Positions 30,658 through 39,900 are shown, numbered from the stretch's first letter. The stretch: 64,000 nucleotides of DNA from Acinetobacter higginsii (GCF_000369525.1 NZ_KB850072.1:1300760-1364759); one strand, 5' to 3'. Translations and numbers: made by a program. Notes: generated by a model from the sequence alone, not told the origin.

Positions 30658-30966
30658 TTACTTGCTATTTCTCAAATTATCATTTACTTGATCTGGAGAT
30701 TTTAAATAATCCCTTTCTTCCAAGAGTTTCCCGATTTTTTTAAAGTGCTCAAGAACCTCATATTCAATATCCCCCCCATTTTGGAATTTACTAGGGTCGA
30801 ATTTCATATCATATTCCAGACCTTTACTGACAAGGTCGAGCACAGCCGAATTAAGAGATAAACTATTCTGTTCTGCATATTTAACAACATCATCATATTG
30901 ATCTAATGGCATACGCACTTGCGTACGTTTCCAATCATCTTGATTAAGAACTCTAATTTTTTTCAT
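30658..30966 (-). CDS. Arc-type ribbon-helix-helix repressor
   Basis: The protein has 102 residues from ATG 30966; an ATG at 30984 and others further upstream are possible, but the last ones run into the operator. 'KRTQVRMPLDQYDDVVKYAEQNSLSLNSAVLDLVSKGL' (partly quoted, about 13-50) is an Arc-like beta-strand plus two helices. The acidic tail is unique. A double dyad of CACTA boxes lies immediately upstream, making negative autoregulation likely. Confidence 0.75.
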   Translation of the reverse strand: MKKIRVLNQDDWKRTQVRMPLDQYDDVVKYAEQNSLSLNSAVLDLVSKGLEYDMKFDPSKFQNGGDIEYEVLEHFKKIGKLLEERDYLKSPDQVNDNLRNSK

Positions 30967-30996
30967 TTTTAAATAAATCTCCATCACACCCATTGA

Positions 30997-31045
30997 CACT
31001 ATTATAGTGGCATTGTATTGTTAATGCAATGGCACTAGGTTAGTG
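30997..31045. promoter_or_regulatory. Double operator: two CACTA-N3-TAGTG dyads
   Basis: CACTA-TTA-TAGTG at 30997-31009 and CACTA-GGT-TAGTG at 31033-31045 have identical spacing and lie 36 bp apart. Outer arms GACACTA/TAGTGTC add a nested symmetry. Four half-sites fit cooperative binding by an Arc/MetJ-type protein such as the one encoded next to it. The site separates the repressor from rightward small ORFs and may control both. Confidence 0.65.
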
Positions 31046-31078
31046 TCATTAAGATTTTATAGGAGTCATCTTTCCCAC

Positions 31079-31165
31079 ATGAGTAAAGTCATATTTATGG
31101 TTATTATGGGGTCACTATTCCTGTGTTCCATACAAAGCCATGTGGATGATTATCGCTCAAACTGA
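31079..31165 (+). CDS. Possible 28-residue hydrophobic peptide
   Basis: ATG 31079 follows an AGGAG box by 14 bases. It encodes a peptide with a hydrophobic core 'VIFMVIMGSLFLCSI' and a polar tail, like a leader or type I toxin peptide. It lies right of the CACTA operator. Spacing to the ribosome site is long, so translation is uncertain. Confidence 0.25.
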   Translation: MSKVIFMVIMGSLFLCSIQSHVDDYRSN

Positions 31166-31201
31166 GAAATATAAGAAACTACTTACTATAATATCTTAAG
31201 C

Positions 31202-31241
31202 AAATCGCCCCAGACATTCCTGGCAGAACATGGGGCGATTT
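31202..31241. other. Stable 11-bp hairpin between two small ORFs
   Basis: AAATCGCCCCA and TGGGGCGATTT are exact reverse complements around an 18-base loop. There is no strong U-run after it, so it may be a structured leader or small-RNA element for the 52-residue ORF starting at 31276. Confidence 0.4.
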
Positions 31242-31275
31242 AATCAATCCCACTTCTCTATAGGAGATCAATTAT

Positions 31276-31434
31276 ATGAATCTTAGCACCTTGATGGTGT
31301 TGTTGAAAGTTCTTGAACTTTATCAGAAGCATTTATCTGTAAAGATACTTTTCTGCTGGGTAATGATAGTCCTCACAATACATTCATCAACAGCTTTTCT
31401 AAAAGTACTTATGACTATGAATGTACTACAGTAA
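31276..31434 (+). CDS. 52-residue hydrophobic peptide
   Basis: ATG 31276 has AGGAGA eight bases upstream, a strong ribosome site. The peptide has a basic N-terminal helix ('LYQKHLSVK') then a hydrophobic segment 'ILFCWVMIVLTI', consistent with a single-TM membrane peptide. A perfect terminator follows at once, so this is a complete small transcription unit. Function unknown; a toxin or regulatory membrane peptide is possible. Confidence 0.45.
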   Translation: MNLSTLMVLLKVLELYQKHLSVKILFCWVMIVLTIHSSTAFLKVLMTMNVLQ

Positions 31435-31443
31435 TCCACTAAT

Positions 31444-31467
31444 AAAAGGTACCTTAGGGTACCTTTT
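31444..31467 (+). terminator. Perfect 10-bp terminator AAAAGGTACC-TTAG-GGTACCTTTT
   Basis: It ends the small-ORF unit (rightward) and also lies past the stop of the leftward gene at 31477. U-tracts in both directions make it bidirectional. Confidence 0.8.
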
Positions 31468-31476
31468 ATGCTTAAA

Positions 31477-31860
31477 TTAAGACATCAATCCACCATTGCC
31501 TTTAGCGATTTTATTCAAGTTACTGGCATTTAAAATTGCTTCGGCCTCTCCTTGAACACGTTGCAGAGCTGCTGCCTGTTCTCCTAAAGATTGGATCAAC
31601 CAACCAATATCATTAAAAGTCTCAAGTGGAATTTCTTCAGTTGCGTTGGCTAGTAACATGCCAATTGCACTCAACCCTTTTAAAACGGGTACATTTGCAT
31701 TCTCAGCAGCACGGCTCGCTTTCACTAAAAATTCTTCCTCGTCTTGTGAAACGAATTCTTTTTTATCTGCGACCTTTACAAGAAGGTCAATTGGCATACT
31801 CGGCAACAAGTCCTGTAGATCAGGAACCTTGTCATTATTGAATTCGAATGGTATATTCAT
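31477..31860 (-). CDS. Phage protein, unknown
   Basis: The 127-residue soluble helical protein has 'SMPIDLLVKVADKKEFVSQDEEEFLVKASRAAE' (partly) and an Ala/Gln-rich C-terminal helix. No domain recognised. It is preceded by a good ribosome site (AGGAGAT), follows the antirepressor operon and is probably cotranscribed with it. Confidence 0.5.
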   Translation of the reverse strand: MNIPFEFNNDKVPDLQDLLPSMPIDLLVKVADKKEFVSQDEEEFLVKASRAAENANVPVLKGLSAIGMLLANATEEIPLETFNDIGWLIQSLGEQAAALQRVQGEAEAILNASNLNKIAKGNGGLMS

Positions 31861-31942
31861 CTTAGTTACATCTCCTTTGTGACGACGCTAAAGCCCTTGA
31901 TTCCGCCAAGTTTCGATAGGGCTTTTTTGTTGCCTATTGATT

Positions 31943-32233
31943 TCATTGTTCTTCATCCATTGCTTTAAAGATTTCCAGCGCATGCTCTTTTATTGTTTCT
32001 AGATCTGCACTTTTCTCTATTGCATCTAATAGGGTTATTACACAATCATTTACAGCATGGAGGCTAAAAGATTGGTCGAGTTCCTGCTTCTCAAGATCTG
32101 AAACTGATTTAATAACTTTGCGTAGTCTAATCGCCAAATCACTTCTTGATTTTCTCTTATATTCAGGATGCTCAATATCCATACCACGGCTTATAGATGC
32201 TAGCTGACACATTAATTTACTTGGTTCGTTCAT
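31943..32233 (-). CDS. Small helical phage protein, unknown
   Basis: The protein has 96 residues from ATG 32233, which overlaps the ORF6N antirepressor stop (ATGA); the longer frame has no better start. It is charged and helical ('RLRKVIKSVSDLEKQELDQS'), with a C-terminal acidic tail. Translational coupling puts it in the antirepressor operon. Confidence 0.5.
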   Translation of the reverse strand: MNEPSKLMCQLASISRGMDIEHPEYKRKSRSDLAIRLRKVIKSVSDLEKQELDQSFSLHAVNDCVITLLDAIEKSADLETIKEHALEIFKAMDEEQ

Positions 32234-33018
32234 GCGATTGCTCCTTTTACAAATTGAATAACCGATTGATTCCACTTGAGTTGCTTAACGGGAACACCAT
32301 CACTATGTTTCTTGCCAGTATCAAATAATTCACCAAAAGCCTGACCTTTTTCAGTTAACAACCAAACGTCACCTTCTTTGGTTTGATAGCCCAAATCAGC
32401 AAGCACTTTATTAATTTTTTGCCCGCTTAATTTAGGGGTGAACATTTCACCAATCTGAGTTGGAGTAAATACTTGTTCTTGTACTGGTGCATGTAAATGG
32501 GTCGTTCCAAGTAGTTCTAAAGGTGATTCTCCAGTTATCTGCTTAACTGCACGATCTGCGGACAAATAAATCTGATTCCCTTTTAATCCAAAAGCTTTTG
32601 CCATGGTCACACATTGCCGAGCAACTGAACCCAAATTGAACTGCATTTCCTTTTTTGCAATGTTGGCTACTAAATCTTTAGCATTAAAATAGCCATTAAC
32701 TAGCTGCCGTTGAACTTGCCAAGCCAAATCATCCGTGAATGATTTTGTTAGCATCAAATATCCTGATTCAGTAAGCACTATCAAACCACGATTAGGAACT
32801 TGAATTCCAAATGTCCGAAATTCGGACTTTAGAGATGAATCAATAAAATAGAAGTCTTCCCCTTCAACAAGATGATGCTTATTATCATTGAAGCGCTTTC
32901 TTGCCGTTCCTTCTGGACGTTGATGAACTTCGTCAATCATGGCAAAAGTAACAACACGCTTACCTTGATACTCAACAATGTTTAAATCTTGACTCTCAAT
33001 CTTTACAACTGCGTTCAT
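32230..33018 (-). CDS. ORF6N/KilAC-type phage antirepressor
   Basis: The 262-residue protein has an N-terminal ORF6N domain ('YQGKRVVTFAMIDEVHQRPEGTARKRFNDN', partly quoted, about 18-47; 'FRTFGIQVPNRGLIVLTESGYLMLTKS' continuing) and a C-terminal winged KilAC-like DNA-binding half ending in 'WLLTEKGQAFG'. Such proteins lift repression in lambdoid phages or regulate host genes. It lies in a three-gene operon (62-residue RHH, this gene, 96-residue protein), with each junction overlapping. Confidence 0.75.
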   Translation of the reverse strand: MNAVVKIESQDLNIVEYQGKRVVTFAMIDEVHQRPEGTARKRFNDNKHHLVEGEDFYFIDSSLKSEFRTFGIQVPNRGLIVLTESGYLMLTKSFTDDLAWQVQRQLVNGYFNAKDLVANIAKKEMQFNLGSVARQCVTMAKAFGLKGNQIYLSADRAVKQITGESPLELLGTTHLHAPVQEQVFTPTQIGEMFTPKLSGQKINKVLADLGYQTKEGDVWLLTEKGQAFGELFDTGKKHSDGVPVKQLKWNQSVIQFVKGAIA

Positions 33019-33203
33019 GCCTCAACTCCCTGTTGTGTGATAGTTTGCATTACACTTTTTGATTGATTTTGAGGGTATAATCCCTCATTCTTTAAGGCTG
33101 AAATTAAAAAGTGACGGAACTGCCCACGAGTTGTACGGTTATCGTCTTCTGCTGCTTGTTTGACAATATCAGCAATTTCATCTTCTACAGTAAAGGTATA
33201 CAT
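33015..33203 (-). CDS. Small ribbon-helix-helix-like protein
   Basis: The protein has 62 residues from ATG 33203 (AGGA upstream). 'MYTFTVEDEIADIVKQAAEDDNRTTRGQFRHFL' (partly) fits a short beta strand plus two helices, as in Arc/CopG proteins. It overlaps the antirepressor start by 4 bp. It is divergent from the double-HTH regulator, with 78 bp between the starts holding the shared promoter; an ATGAT/ATCAT dyad lies there but is weak. Confidence 0.5.
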   Translation of the reverse strand: MYTFTVEDEIADIVKQAAEDDNRTTRGQFRHFLISALKNEGLYPQNQSKSVMQTITQQGVEA

Positions 33204-33281
33204 ATCAAATCCTATTAAAATGATCGTTATACCTATCATAATAGTAGTTTTTAAGTGCAAGTCAATAGGAAATCTTTAATT

Positions 33282-34022
33282 ATGATTGATGGTTTTGGTG
33301 CAAAATTAAAAAAACACCGCGTAGCTGCTGGGCTAACACAAGGTAAGTTAGCAGAGCTTTCTGGTGTCAGCCGAAAGCAAATATCTGATTTTGAGATGGA
33401 AATTCAAAAAAACCCTAAAGCAGAGACTTTAACCAAACTTGCAAATGCATTTAAAATTAGCATAGAAGATCTCCTAAGTGATGAAGATGCAATAACTGGA
33501 AGAATTACTCTTCCAAATAAAACCGATCTTTATGATAGTTTTGGCTTACGTTTGAAATATTTTCGTTCTGGTTTAAATATCACCCAGGAAGAGCTATCGA
33601 AACTATCGGGAGTCAGTAGAAAACAAATTTCAGATTTTGAAATGGGCTTACAAAATAGACCACGGCTTAGTACTGTGCATAAGCTGGCTAGTGCATTAGG
33701 CATCTCCCCATTTAAGCTCTATCCAGAGAAGAAGAATAAAACTGACGATGAGCTTCTAAATCAAGACAGGTCTGCTGAAGTTACTTTAGAGTTTCCTGCT
33801 GAGCTTGTGGCTTCTCTGCGAACACAAGCAGAAAAAAATGGTCGATCTTTAGAAGATTTCACATATTTGCTTGTAATGAATCTAATGAATCAGGAAATTG
33901 AAAAAATTAATAAAGAATATGAAGACAATACACCTCAAGAACTATTAGAAAGAATCCAGAAGATTGAGCGTGAACTTAAGAAAATCATGTCTGCTAAAGA
34001 AACTAAAGATTCAAAAATTTAA
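33282..34022 (+). CDS. Tandem double-HTH (XRE) regulator with Arc-like C-terminus
   Basis: The protein has 246 residues from ATG 33282. Two near-identical XRE domains (about 5-60 and 88-143) share the core 'LSGVSRKQISDFEM', showing an internal duplication. The C-terminal 'VTLEFPAELVASLRTQAEKNGRSLEDFTYLLV' (partly) resembles a ribbon-helix-helix, followed by a coiled coil. It is divergent from the antirepressor operon, in the place of a repressor for it. One polypeptide with three DNA-binding-like units is unusual. Confidence 0.7.
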   Translation: MIDGFGAKLKKHRVAAGLTQGKLAELSGVSRKQISDFEMEIQKNPKAETLTKLANAFKISIEDLLSDEDAITGRITLPNKTDLYDSFGLRLKYFRSGLNITQEELSKLSGVSRKQISDFEMGLQNRPRLSTVHKLASALGISPFKLYPEKKNKTDDELLNQDRSAEVTLEFPAELVASLRTQAEKNGRSLEDFTYLLVMNLMNQEIEKINKEYEDNTPQELLERIQKIERELKKIMSAKETKDSKI

Positions 34023-34037
34023 TGGATCAAAACAAAG

Positions 34038-34055
34038 AAAGCCCCTCGGGGCTTT
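34038..34055. terminator. GCCCC/GGGGC terminator between convergent genes
   Basis: AAAGCCC-CTCG-GGGCTTT with a following T-run on the + strand. It ends the XRE gene and borders the leftward 34061 gene. Confidence 0.8.
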
Positions 34056-34060
34056 TTTTG

Positions 34061-34261
34061 TTATTGGCAGTTTTTCTTGTATTGAGTATTCGATCTAATA
34101 AGATCTTGTTTCAGACTTATTATTTCGTCTTCTAGATTTTGAATTTCATCAATCAACTCAGGTGTTCTAGGTTTCTTTTTTAACTCTTCTAATTGCAACT
34201 CCTTAAAAGCTATATCACGCTTCAAAGTTTTAATTGTACTTACTAACTGCTCACAGCACAT
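34061..34261 (-). CDS. Small coiled-coil protein
   Basis: The 66 residues, starting 'MCCEQLV', are predicted almost wholly as a coiled coil with regular L/I heptads. No family recognised. Confidence 0.4.
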   Translation of the reverse strand: MCCEQLVSTIKTLKRDIAFKELQLEELKKKPRTPELIDEIQNLEDEIISLKQDLIRSNTQYKKNCQ

Positions 34262-34342
34262 TGTAATCCCCTAAGATAAAACGACATATTACTTAACGAT
34301 TGTCTTTTATGGAATAAAAAATTTTGTTTGAAGGGTTATAGA

Positions 34343-34360
34343 AAGCCCCTGACGGGGCTT
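34343..34360 (-). terminator. Terminator after the 79-residue gene
   Basis: AAGCCCC-TGAC-GGGGCTT. The U-tract is strongest on the + strand, but the position is just past the leftward 34381 gene. Confidence 0.6.
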
Positions 34361-34380
34361 TTTTTATTAAATGCTTTTAC

Positions 34381-34620
34381 CTATGACCATTGTTCACTAA
34401 ATTTTTTTCCATCTTTTTTTGTGTATTCAAGATGATACGAGTTATGAAGACCACGAACTGCAAAATGTTCAGTATATTTACCACTCCCAACCTCTTGTCC
34501 TTCTGAATCAACAATCGTGAATGGGTAAATTTCTTCTTGTCCCAAATGTCCTTTCACTCGTTTCTGACCTCTTTGGATCTTTTCGCCTTCTTTCAATTCA
34601 ACTTTATCTGTCCAGCTCAT
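34381..34620 (-). CDS. Small basic protein, unknown
   Basis: The 79-residue protein is rich in K/E/G with 'PFTIVDSEGQEVGSGKYTEHFAVRGLHNSYHLEYTKKDG' (partly quoted), a beta-rich pattern. Function not recognised. It is separated from the protease-like operon to its right by about 95 bp. Confidence 0.45.
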   Translation of the reverse strand: MSWTDKVELKEGEKIQRGQKRVKGHLGQEEIYPFTIVDSEGQEVGSGKYTEHFAVRGLHNSYHLEYTKKDGKKFSEQWS

Positions 34621-34716
34621 TGTAATTTCTCATTAAAATTATTAAAGACTTTAATGTACCAAAGAGCATATTTAAGTCAAGGATAGAAAAAATAAAAGAT
34701 CCTAGGGGTTTCTATT

Positions 34717-35739
34717 TTAAGAGTTCAGCAATCTAGCTTGAGTTGGTATGCTTAAATTTACAAACAACCCATTTCCCTCTGTTGGATAAGCGATAAGACC
34801 TAGATATCCCGCAAATTCTTCTGCCAGCTCTCCGATTTTATGAAAATCACTTTCTTCAGCTGTTTCAGATAAAATCTTTTCATATATGTTTTTTAAAATA
34901 GAGTTAAGTCTATTAACGTATTGCCAAAGCTCATGATTTTTAATCGATTGGCTTATCTCAACATTTTCTTTTGTAAAAATATCACCTAAGTAATAGGAAG
35001 AGTATTTGAAAAGCCTATGTATTAAAGCATAAGTATTATGGAAGAGGTCTGAGTAAATAGTGTTGTCGTTTTGATTTGATCTAGATAAGTAACTTTTAAA
35101 AATATAATTAAGATTTTCTTCAAAGTTATTCATTACATCAAGCAGAATTGATTCATATTTTTTCTCTTGATCCAGTCCAAATTCATTTGCCAAGCTACAA
35201 ACAAAAAACTCATTCCAGCTAGAGTTTGTAGTATGAACATGCACTTGTTCAAGTTCATTTTTAACAGTTAACTTTGTCGCAAAATCATAAAATTTATCAT
35301 ACATCAATTTATTACATGCAACATGACACAATTCATGATAGATAGTATGAATAAATTGATTATATATTAAATTTCTTGATTTTGAATCATACTCTTCTGA
35401 AAAAGATTCCTGCAGAAATTCAACCCCAAAAGGCTGTAGATTTACAACAATGTAATTTCTTTCAAAGTCTCCATTAATGCTTGATATTGTCATGGCAACA
35501 CCAAAACCCTCATCCGCAGATGGCTTTAGTCTTTCATCAAACTCTTTTAACTTTTGACGAAATAGTTCATCACCATATGTGAATGTCATACCATCCAAAC
35601 GATCAAGGTTTAAGTTTTTTGAAAGAAACCGAACTGCTTCCCAAATCAATGTCGAATAATAGTCATGTAATTCTTGAGATATAGAGCCAATTATTTCAAT
35701 TGCAAAATCCTCGCGAAGTGAGCATTCATTTTCACTCAT
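34717..35739 (-). CDS. Zincin-type metalloprotease-like protein (HExxH)
   Basis: The 340-residue protein has 'TIYHELCHVACNK' (about 135-147), the zinc HExxH motif, with 'SSWNEFFVCSLANEFG' about 40 residues later supplying a possible third Glu ligand in the style of W-x-E-Y gluzincins. No signal peptide is seen, so it is cytoplasmic. It starts 17 bp after a proteasome-like Ntn hydrolase and ends the operon. Peptidase activity is inferred from the motif, and the target is unknown. Confidence 0.55.
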   Translation of the reverse strand: MSENECSLREDFAIEIIGSISQELHDYYSTLIWEAVRFLSKNLNLDRLDGMTFTYGDELFRQKLKEFDERLKPSADEGFGVAMTISSINGDFERNYIVVNLQPFGVEFLQESFSEEYDSKSRNLIYNQFIHTIYHELCHVACNKLMYDKFYDFATKLTVKNELEQVHVHTTNSSWNEFFVCSLANEFGLDQEKKYESILLDVMNNFEENLNYIFKSYLSRSNQNDNTIYSDLFHNTYALIHRLFKYSSYYLGDIFTKENVEISQSIKNHELWQYVNRLNSILKNIYEKILSETAEESDFHKIGELAEEFAGYLGLIAYPTEGNGLFVNLSIPTQARLLNS

Positions 35740-35756
35740 ATTTTTGCCTTATAAAT

Positions 35757-36347
35757 TTAATTTAATGCAATCAATCCTCGCATTTCATGGTTTTGGAATG
35801 CGAAGTCAAATGAACTTGAAACTGTCTCGTTTCGTTTTGATACAAACACAAAAAGTTCTTTTAATATTTCGATAACATTTTCAATATTAAACCCATTTTC
35901 ATGAAACTCAGCCATTATAAGTTCTTTAAACTTTTCAGTATCAACATCTTTAACCAGTATTAAGACACTTGAGTCATCTAATGCTCTAGGCTGTACATTC
36001 TTTGCGCTGATATATATTGCCCTTTCACCAACATCAGTTAGATAGATAGCTGTTAGATGAGTGGTGTCTATCCAATAGTCATCAATTTTCTTACTAGCTT
36101 TATATTTCTCAAGATACTCAACTATTTGGTAGACATCAGTAATGGGATTTATAGCAGCAAATGATTTCACATCCTCTAGTATGTCTGCACTACCACATCC
36201 AGAAATGTAACCACCATTCCATTCAATAACTTTTTTTACTTCATCAGAAATAACCTGAATTACTTTGCCATTTTGCATGTAAACAGATCTATTATCTGCT
36301 GCCATCACTAAAGAACCAGCATTTCTTATCAATACACACATTGTCAT
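35757..36347 (-). CDS. Proteasome-beta/HslV-like Ntn-hydrolase family protein
   Basis: The 196-residue protein begins M-T-M-C-V-L-I, so Met removal would expose Thr2 as an N-terminal nucleophile, as in HslV. The following 'GSLVMAADNRSVY' matches the strand with the catalytic Asp of beta-type proteasome subunits. 'SDEVKKVIEWNGGYISGCGSADIL' (partly) holds a Lys and the GxGSA loop in the family order. No AAA+ unfoldase is encoded nearby, unlike HslUV. It is coupled to a zincin gene (17 bp) and a lipoprotein gene (42 bp). Whether it is a protease, a peptide hydrolase or an inactive relative cannot be told. Confidence 0.55.
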   Translation of the reverse strand: MTMCVLIRNAGSLVMAADNRSVYMQNGKVIQVISDEVKKVIEWNGGYISGCGSADILEDVKSFAAINPITDVYQIVEYLEKYKASKKIDDYWIDTTHLTAIYLTDVGERAIYISAKNVQPRALDDSSVLILVKDVDTEKFKELIMAEFHENGFNIENVIEILKELFVFVSKRNETVSSSFDFAFQNHEMRGLIALN

Positions 36348-36389
36348 TTTTCGTGCTCTTAATCTATAAAATTGGCTACTTACCTACTT

Positions 36390-36905
36390 TTACTGAATTT
36401 GATCAACTACATTTTTAATACTTTTATATGCCATAGATTTATCGCCATTTAGCACAATTGCACCATCTGTATATTGCCCAGATAGCGTTGTAATTCTAAA
36501 TTTAGCATTTGTTGAGTTAAGGATTTTCTTAGCCTGATCGACTGTAATAACAAAAGGTGCTTTACTAGCTCTATAGTAAGCATTACGCTCTAAATCTGTT
36601 AAAACATCCATACGTTTAGCTGAAAATAATTGCCCATCAACGTTAAAATCTAATTTATTTAAGTTCTGATAATCGTGCATATATTTGACCTCTAAAACCA
36701 CAAAGTCAGGTACTCTATCAGTCCATCGTGCACCAAAAAAAACATTACTAGGATGCCATTTATCTTGTGCTAATGCGGGCATTTCTCGTGCACTAATATT
36801 TTTAGAATTATCAAAATTACTAGTTGTTACGTTTGCTTTTGACATTAAATCCGAAGCACAACCAGTTAATCCAAACAAGATCCCCATAAGAATAATTTTC
36901 TTCAT
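36390..36905 (-). CDS. Lipoprotein, unknown
   Basis: The 171-residue protein has a lipobox 'MKKIILMGILFGLTGC' (Cys16 lipidated). The mature part is mixed alpha/beta with 'WTDRVPDFVVLEVKYMHDY'. No family recognised. It lies 65 bp downstream of the tape measure gene, where tail-tip genes would be expected, and leads the Ntn hydrolase/zincin operon. Confidence 0.55.
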   Translation of the reverse strand: MKKIILMGILFGLTGCASDLMSKANVTTSNFDNSKNISAREMPALAQDKWHPSNVFFGARWTDRVPDFVVLEVKYMHDYQNLNKLDFNVDGQLFSAKRMDVLTDLERNAYYRASKAPFVITVDQAKKILNSTNAKFRITTLSGQYTDGAIVLNGDKSMAYKSIKNVVDQIQ

Positions 36906-36970
36906 TATTTTGCTACTACTAATAATTAAATTAGATTAAAGCTACCATATAGATAGCTTTAGTCCAATAT

Positions 36971-39900
36971 TTATCGCAGCTTACTTTTATTCCGGTTCCA
37001 ATGGTACAAGAAAGCTTTTTCTCCTGATGGACCCATTAGCTCCTGTTCAACTGCAGATCGATCATCAAGAATTACAACCTTCATCTGATTATCAACTACT
37101 GTTGGCACAGCATTTTGAATGGCGCCTGTATTTCTCTGACTAATCGATGTATTGATTAAATCAGTTTGGCGCTGTTGCCGTTGGATTGCACTTAATTGAG
37201 CCTCCTCACGGTTTGGTGGTAACTCGCCGGTTCGGTTCATATAGCGCATATTTGCTAACCCGATTTTATCAGTCGCCCATGCGTTTGTTACAAACTCCTT
37301 ATCAGATAAATATGCATTAATTGAATCACTAGTAGTTGATCCAGCTCCTCGAACATAGCCGCTTCCAGAATGTAAGCCACCTTTGTAATAACCAGGCATG
37401 CTTATATTCTTAATACTTGCAGCTTGTACTACTTGTAATGCAGCTGCAGCTGCTCCAATTGCTGGAGCTATATATGGGCCAATATAAGGGGTGCCGACTA
37501 CAGCATCATAGGCTTTTGAGTATGCTTGTGGGATGTTTAACATTGCTTGCGCAACTGCAAATGCTTTTTGAGCCGCAAACAAAACAGCATAGGTTTTCGA
37601 GTTTTCATCTACCAGCACAGCAAAACCACCAAACATGCCACTCAAATAAGAAGATGTATATTTGGCTTGAAGTTGTAATTTTGCCTCCTGATAGATCTTT
37701 TCATTTCCTAGATCTATTTCACGCAATTTATCAATAATCTTAAACTGCTCTACAAGTGGGGAATTTTCCAATCCCATCACTGATCGATAATCGCCAATAG
37801 CACTATCTCTAAGTTTTGATTCCTCTTGGCTTTGATTAATGTACGATGCAGCTAGTAATGCACTACGCTCTTTCAAATCCAAGTTTTTCATAATCTCTAA
37901 ACGTTCAAACTCATAACGTTTTTTGATTCGATCCATTTCTGAATACATAACTTGGTTTGCTTGAAATATACGTTGCTCACTTGCCAACTTAATCAATCCA
38001 GCTTGGTATGAGTAGCCCTCATCATAAGCCTTCTTAGCAATAGCCTTCTGATCATCAGAAAGTTTACCTTCGGCATCTAAGCGTAGAATGTTGATCTGCT
38101 TTGAAAATTCAAGCTTCTGTTCTTCCGTCCACTTATAGCCATTTAGTTCATTGTCCAATTGCAGTTTTGCAATCTTCTCTTGAGTTTCATAGCGTAATTT
38201 GATTTCAGGAATAAGTTGTTTTTGGCCCAAAGCAGTTGCCATTTCGATCTGTTCATCACGGGCTTTGCTTCTAGCAATGGTTTCTGTATCAAATTGAGCT
38301 TGCAGTTGTTTGATTTCAGCAAGTGTTTTTTGGCGTTCTTTGACCTGATCATTCATTAGAGAAATAAAGTCTTTCTCATCTCCTGAATAACCGATAGCGC
38401 CACCCATATAACCATAATAATCTTTGATATATTGATTATTATATTTACCTAGGTTTTTGCCCTTTTGAACATTACCCTCACCAGCATGGTAAGCTCGGAC
38501 TGCCTTCTCGACATTACCATTAAATAATTTTAGAAGATATTGAAGATACTTTGCTGCACCTTCAGCAGATTGACCTAAATCAAATCGATCTTTAACCCCA
38601 TACTGTTTTGCTGTTCCTGACAGGAATTGGAATCCACCACTTGCGCCCGTATCCTTATTATAGGCCTTAGTATTACCTCGTGATTCAATCATATGAATTG
38701 CTGATAACATCCCGCTAGGCAAGCCATACTTGTTCTCTAACCCTCCAAAGTTATATTTGGATGCATTAGCCTGAACCTTTGCATTTACCTGTAACACCTT
38801 AAGTTGTTTCTCTAGTTCTTTAGTTCTGTCCTTCTCAGAATCAGTGATACCATCAATCAGCTTCTTCCTTTGCTGTTCAATAGCATACTGAGCTTGCGCT
38901 ACTTTAAGCATTTCTGCAGAAAGAGTTTCTGAGAATGGGATTTTATTGGCTTCGCGGAAACTAGCCATAAAATTTGCAAAATCCACAGCACTTTTATTAC
39001 TGCCATTTCGCTGAATAGTGTTAATTAAGAACTGGTTTTTAAGATTTTCAGACGATGCCGTTTTTTGAGCTGTAGTTAACATCTCTTGTGCAATTCGCTT
39101 AGCATTTATGGCTTTGGTTTCTGCGTCAGTTGATTGTGTTGATCTCTTAGACTGTGAAATCATTTCTTCAGTAACGTTCTTTTGTAACTGAAGTTCATTT
39201 CTTAGTTTAGCAACAACACCTGTTTGTTCATCAATTTTCGCTTTAGCCTTCTCACTAACGCCGGTTAAAGCATTTACTTTTGAAGCTAAAGTTGATGCGG
39301 AAATCTTACCCTGCTCATACTGTAGAGCCAATGCTCCTATTTTTTCAGATGCTTCAGCTGACACATATCCATACTTTTCAATATTGATTGTGTACTTAAA
39401 TAAAGTATCGCTAGCTTCCCGATATTTCTTGGTAAGCTCGCTTAAGCTAGTTGTCTCAACACGTAATTGCGAACGTTTTTGAGCCTCATCTAATTCTCTA
39501 TACTTCTTAATAATTTCATCAATTGTTTTACCTTGCTCGTTTAGTGATTTTGTAGCCTTCTCTGTATTATCACGAAGTAGTAAATAAGATGCTGCAACAC
39601 CTGCGACTGTTAGACCTAAACCGACTGGACCACCTAAAGCACCTAACAATCCAAAAGTTGATCTTGTTGTCAAAGAGTTGGCAACATTGAGCCCTGAAGT
39701 TGCAGCTGTTAAACGTCCAGTGGCTGCGGTTTGTGCATTTCTAGCAGATGTATATGCAGCAGAAGAAGCAACAGTTGTTGATGCTAAGCGCTGCTCTAAG
39801 GCCGTCAGTTCAGCAGTCATTAAGGCTTGAGTCTGTTGCAATGTTGCCATACGGCTAATAGACATTGCTCGACCTTGATCAGTAATTTGTGATTTTAATC

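Noticed and set aside
37417..37737. Q/L-rich 106-codon ORF on the + strand within the tape measure gene
   Set aside because: Low-complexity mirror of Ala/Gln coiled-coil codons. No start context.
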